Assembly (NCBI GenBank): GCA_947384095.1
Contig: CANDFU010000101.1
Span: 1 to 6,529, forward strand
DNA length: 6,529 bases
Direction: 5' to 3'
Origin: an uncultured Roseburia sp.
GTDB lineage: Bacteria; Bacillota; Clostridia; Lachnospirales; Lachnospiraceae
The number at the start of each line of letters is the position of its first letter. Position 1 is the first letter of the stretch. The notes under the pieces are model-generated. The model was not told where the DNA came from. It worked only from the letters and a program-made list of their open reading frames with translations, and did no database searches. This document shows positions 5,582-6,529 of this stretch, one piece after another. The translations under genes were made by a program, and so were the position numbers.

Positions 5582-6218
5582 ATGAAAAAAAAGTATATGT
5601 CTGATTTTGTTGTTATTATTTATAGTCAGCATCCTTACCTCCTGCGGCACTCCCAGGCAACAGACTGAGCCAGTGGAATTTTCACCGGATGTTCTCGAGT
5701 GGGGCATGTCCCGGCAGGAGGTTCTTGGTGCTTTCATGCTCACAGAAAACGATGTCACTACAGAAGAAGAGCAGATTCCGGCTGATAAGGACAGGGCTGC
5801 CTGGACAAAAAAGGAGATACTCTGCAGATTTGTATTTGATCAGGTTCCCATCCAGGCGCAGTTTGTATTTGAAACACAGCATGCAGAATCCGAATGGGAG
5901 ATTGGATTGTCACGACTTTATATCGAAATTTTTGAAGACTCCGGCGATACTGTGAGTATACTCCGCCAAGCCGTTGAGCAAAGTCCTCTTGGAACCATTT
6001 CCCTCAGCTGGGAAGAACTTTCCAAACCAGAACAACAGATTATGCAGGAATACTATAAAGCTGCTTATCCGGGGTATGAAGGCAGTCTTCTGGAATTTGG
6101 AGGCATTACGGCAGTCGGCGGACAAGGTGTTTCTGACAAAGAAGAATGCTATTACACCCTCCAATGGCAGGGAGAATATGTCGCTGTCTGGAACCGTTAT
6201 GCAAAAAGCGCAGAATGA
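5582..6218 (+). CDS. Putative lipoprotein, start and body in different frames (A8 tract)
   Basis: The body reads in one frame through to the TGA at 6216-6218. Its beginning encodes SICLILLLLFIVSILTSCG, a signal peptide with lipobox LTSC, so the mature protein would be lipid-anchored outside the membrane. The ATG at 5582, behind a strong ribosome binding site, is followed by eight A residues (5585-5592) and is one base out of phase. Read as written it gives only 28 residues, ending at 5666-5668. With seven A residues it would read MKKSICLILLLLFIVSILTSC and give 211 residues. The mature part has EWGMSRQEVLGAF (a short helix seen in many small lipoproteins) followed by mixed alpha/beta sequence, ending with EECYYTLQWQGEYVAVWNRY. 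I do not recognise a named family. A sequencing error, a real mutation, phase variation or slippage could each explain the frameshift. Starting at TTG 5607 gives 203 residues but loses the charged start of the signal peptide. Confidence 0.65.
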
Positions 6219-6482
6219 TCGGACGCAACGCTTTAATATGCAAATGTTTCGCAACTCCACAGACTCCCTCATCCCGCGTATATCAGGTTAATGTCACAAA
6301 CTTTTTCACTTTCCCCCGTGAAAACCGCTGAAAGGCGCATAACTTCGTGGCGCCTATGGTTCACGAATGCTTAGTCGGGGTAAAACTGACGGTGAATTAA
6401 TGTCAAATTCTTTCTTGCAACATCAAACCCGACCGATACCAGATAAGGATAAAATTTTTATTTTGTGAAAAAGGAATGTATC
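6219..6482. other. Non-coding stretch after the lipoprotein gene
   Basis: I see no supportable gene here in either direction. It holds TTAATGTCA twice (6288-6296 and 6397-6405, 109 bases apart), with loosely similar bases following each copy. Between them is a hairpin-forming segment. The sequence is AT-rich near its end. It may be an upstream regulatory region for the gene driven by the promoter at 6483-6511, or the scar of an old insertion; neither can be shown here. Confidence 0.5.
6317..6365 (+). other. Imperfect hairpin
   Basis: CGTGAA (6317-6322) pairs with TTCACG (6360-6365), CC (6325-6326) with GG (6358-6359), and AGGCGC (6333-6338) with GCGCCT (6350-6355) around an 11-base loop. An internal loop separates the stems. 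No T-run follows, so it is not a clear terminator for the lipoprotein gene. It matches no riboswitch that I recognise. Confidence 0.4.
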
Positions 6483-6511
6483 TTGCAATTAAAATCTGCA
6501 TATGCTATAAT
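6483..6511 (+). promoter_or_regulatory. Strong sigma-A promoter reading out of the right edge
   Basis: TTGCAA (6483-6488), 17 bases, then a perfect TATAAT (6506-6511) preceded by TGC as in an extended -10. Transcription should start near 6518. The gene it drives lies beyond the window. Confidence 0.8.
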
Positions 6512-6529
6512 GCCGTTAGGCAAAGAAAT

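Noticed and set aside
5586..5594. Programmed -1 ribosomal frameshift at A-AAA-AAG, as in dnaX
   Set aside because: The heptamer is present in the right phase after the ATG, but a -1 shift leads to GTA TAT GTC TGA and stops. The lipoprotein body needs +1 (or -2).
6371..6457. Minus-strand 28-codon open stretch (PYLVSVGFDVARKN ... HRQFYPD), possibly a transposase relic
   Set aside because: It has no start codon or ribosome binding site and is too short to tell from chance; the resemblance to transposase N-termini is too weak to annotate.

Overview
The window looks chromosomal and comes from a Gram-positive anaerobe, most likely Lachnospiraceae or a close clostridial relative. The evidence is the clostridial-style aspartokinase, a DUF4474 protein, a LysM protein with a Firmicutes-type helical C-terminal domain, purine-rich ribosome binding sites and sigma-A-like promoters. 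The assignment rests on recalled family resemblance; no search was run.

Left part (1-3975, all minus strand). lysC (aspartokinase) is cut by the left edge and has its own promoter and a short leader. Upstream of it, in transcription order, lie three genes: a LysM protein with an 18-residue Pro/Gly-rich tandem repeat (3013-3975), a membrane-anchored DUF4474 protein (1916-2845) and a calcineurin-type metallophosphoesterase (1132-1929). The last two overlap by 14 bases. They look like a small cell-surface or spore-envelope cluster, but that role is inferred.

Middle (3976-5099). A short AT-rich divergent intergenic region leads to a plus-strand gene that fuses a Nudix domain of the IPP-isomerase/YfcD type to a GNAT acetyltransferase-like domain.

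Right part (5100-6529). This part is visibly more AT-rich and looks decayed or accessory. It holds a 60-base near-perfect inverted repeat (5161-5220), an unrecognised broken reading frame with an in-frame TAA (5224-5520), and a lipoprotein gene whose well-placed start codon is out of frame with its body because of an A8 tract (5582-6218). A non-coding stretch follows, with a hairpin and a strong promoter (6483-6511) firing out of the right edge.

I found no tRNA, rRNA, CRISPR array or intact insertion sequence. I see no convincing new multi-gene system. The best leads are the frameshifted lipoprotein start, the Nudix-GNAT fusion, the repeat-bearing LysM protein and the inverted repeat beside the broken gene.
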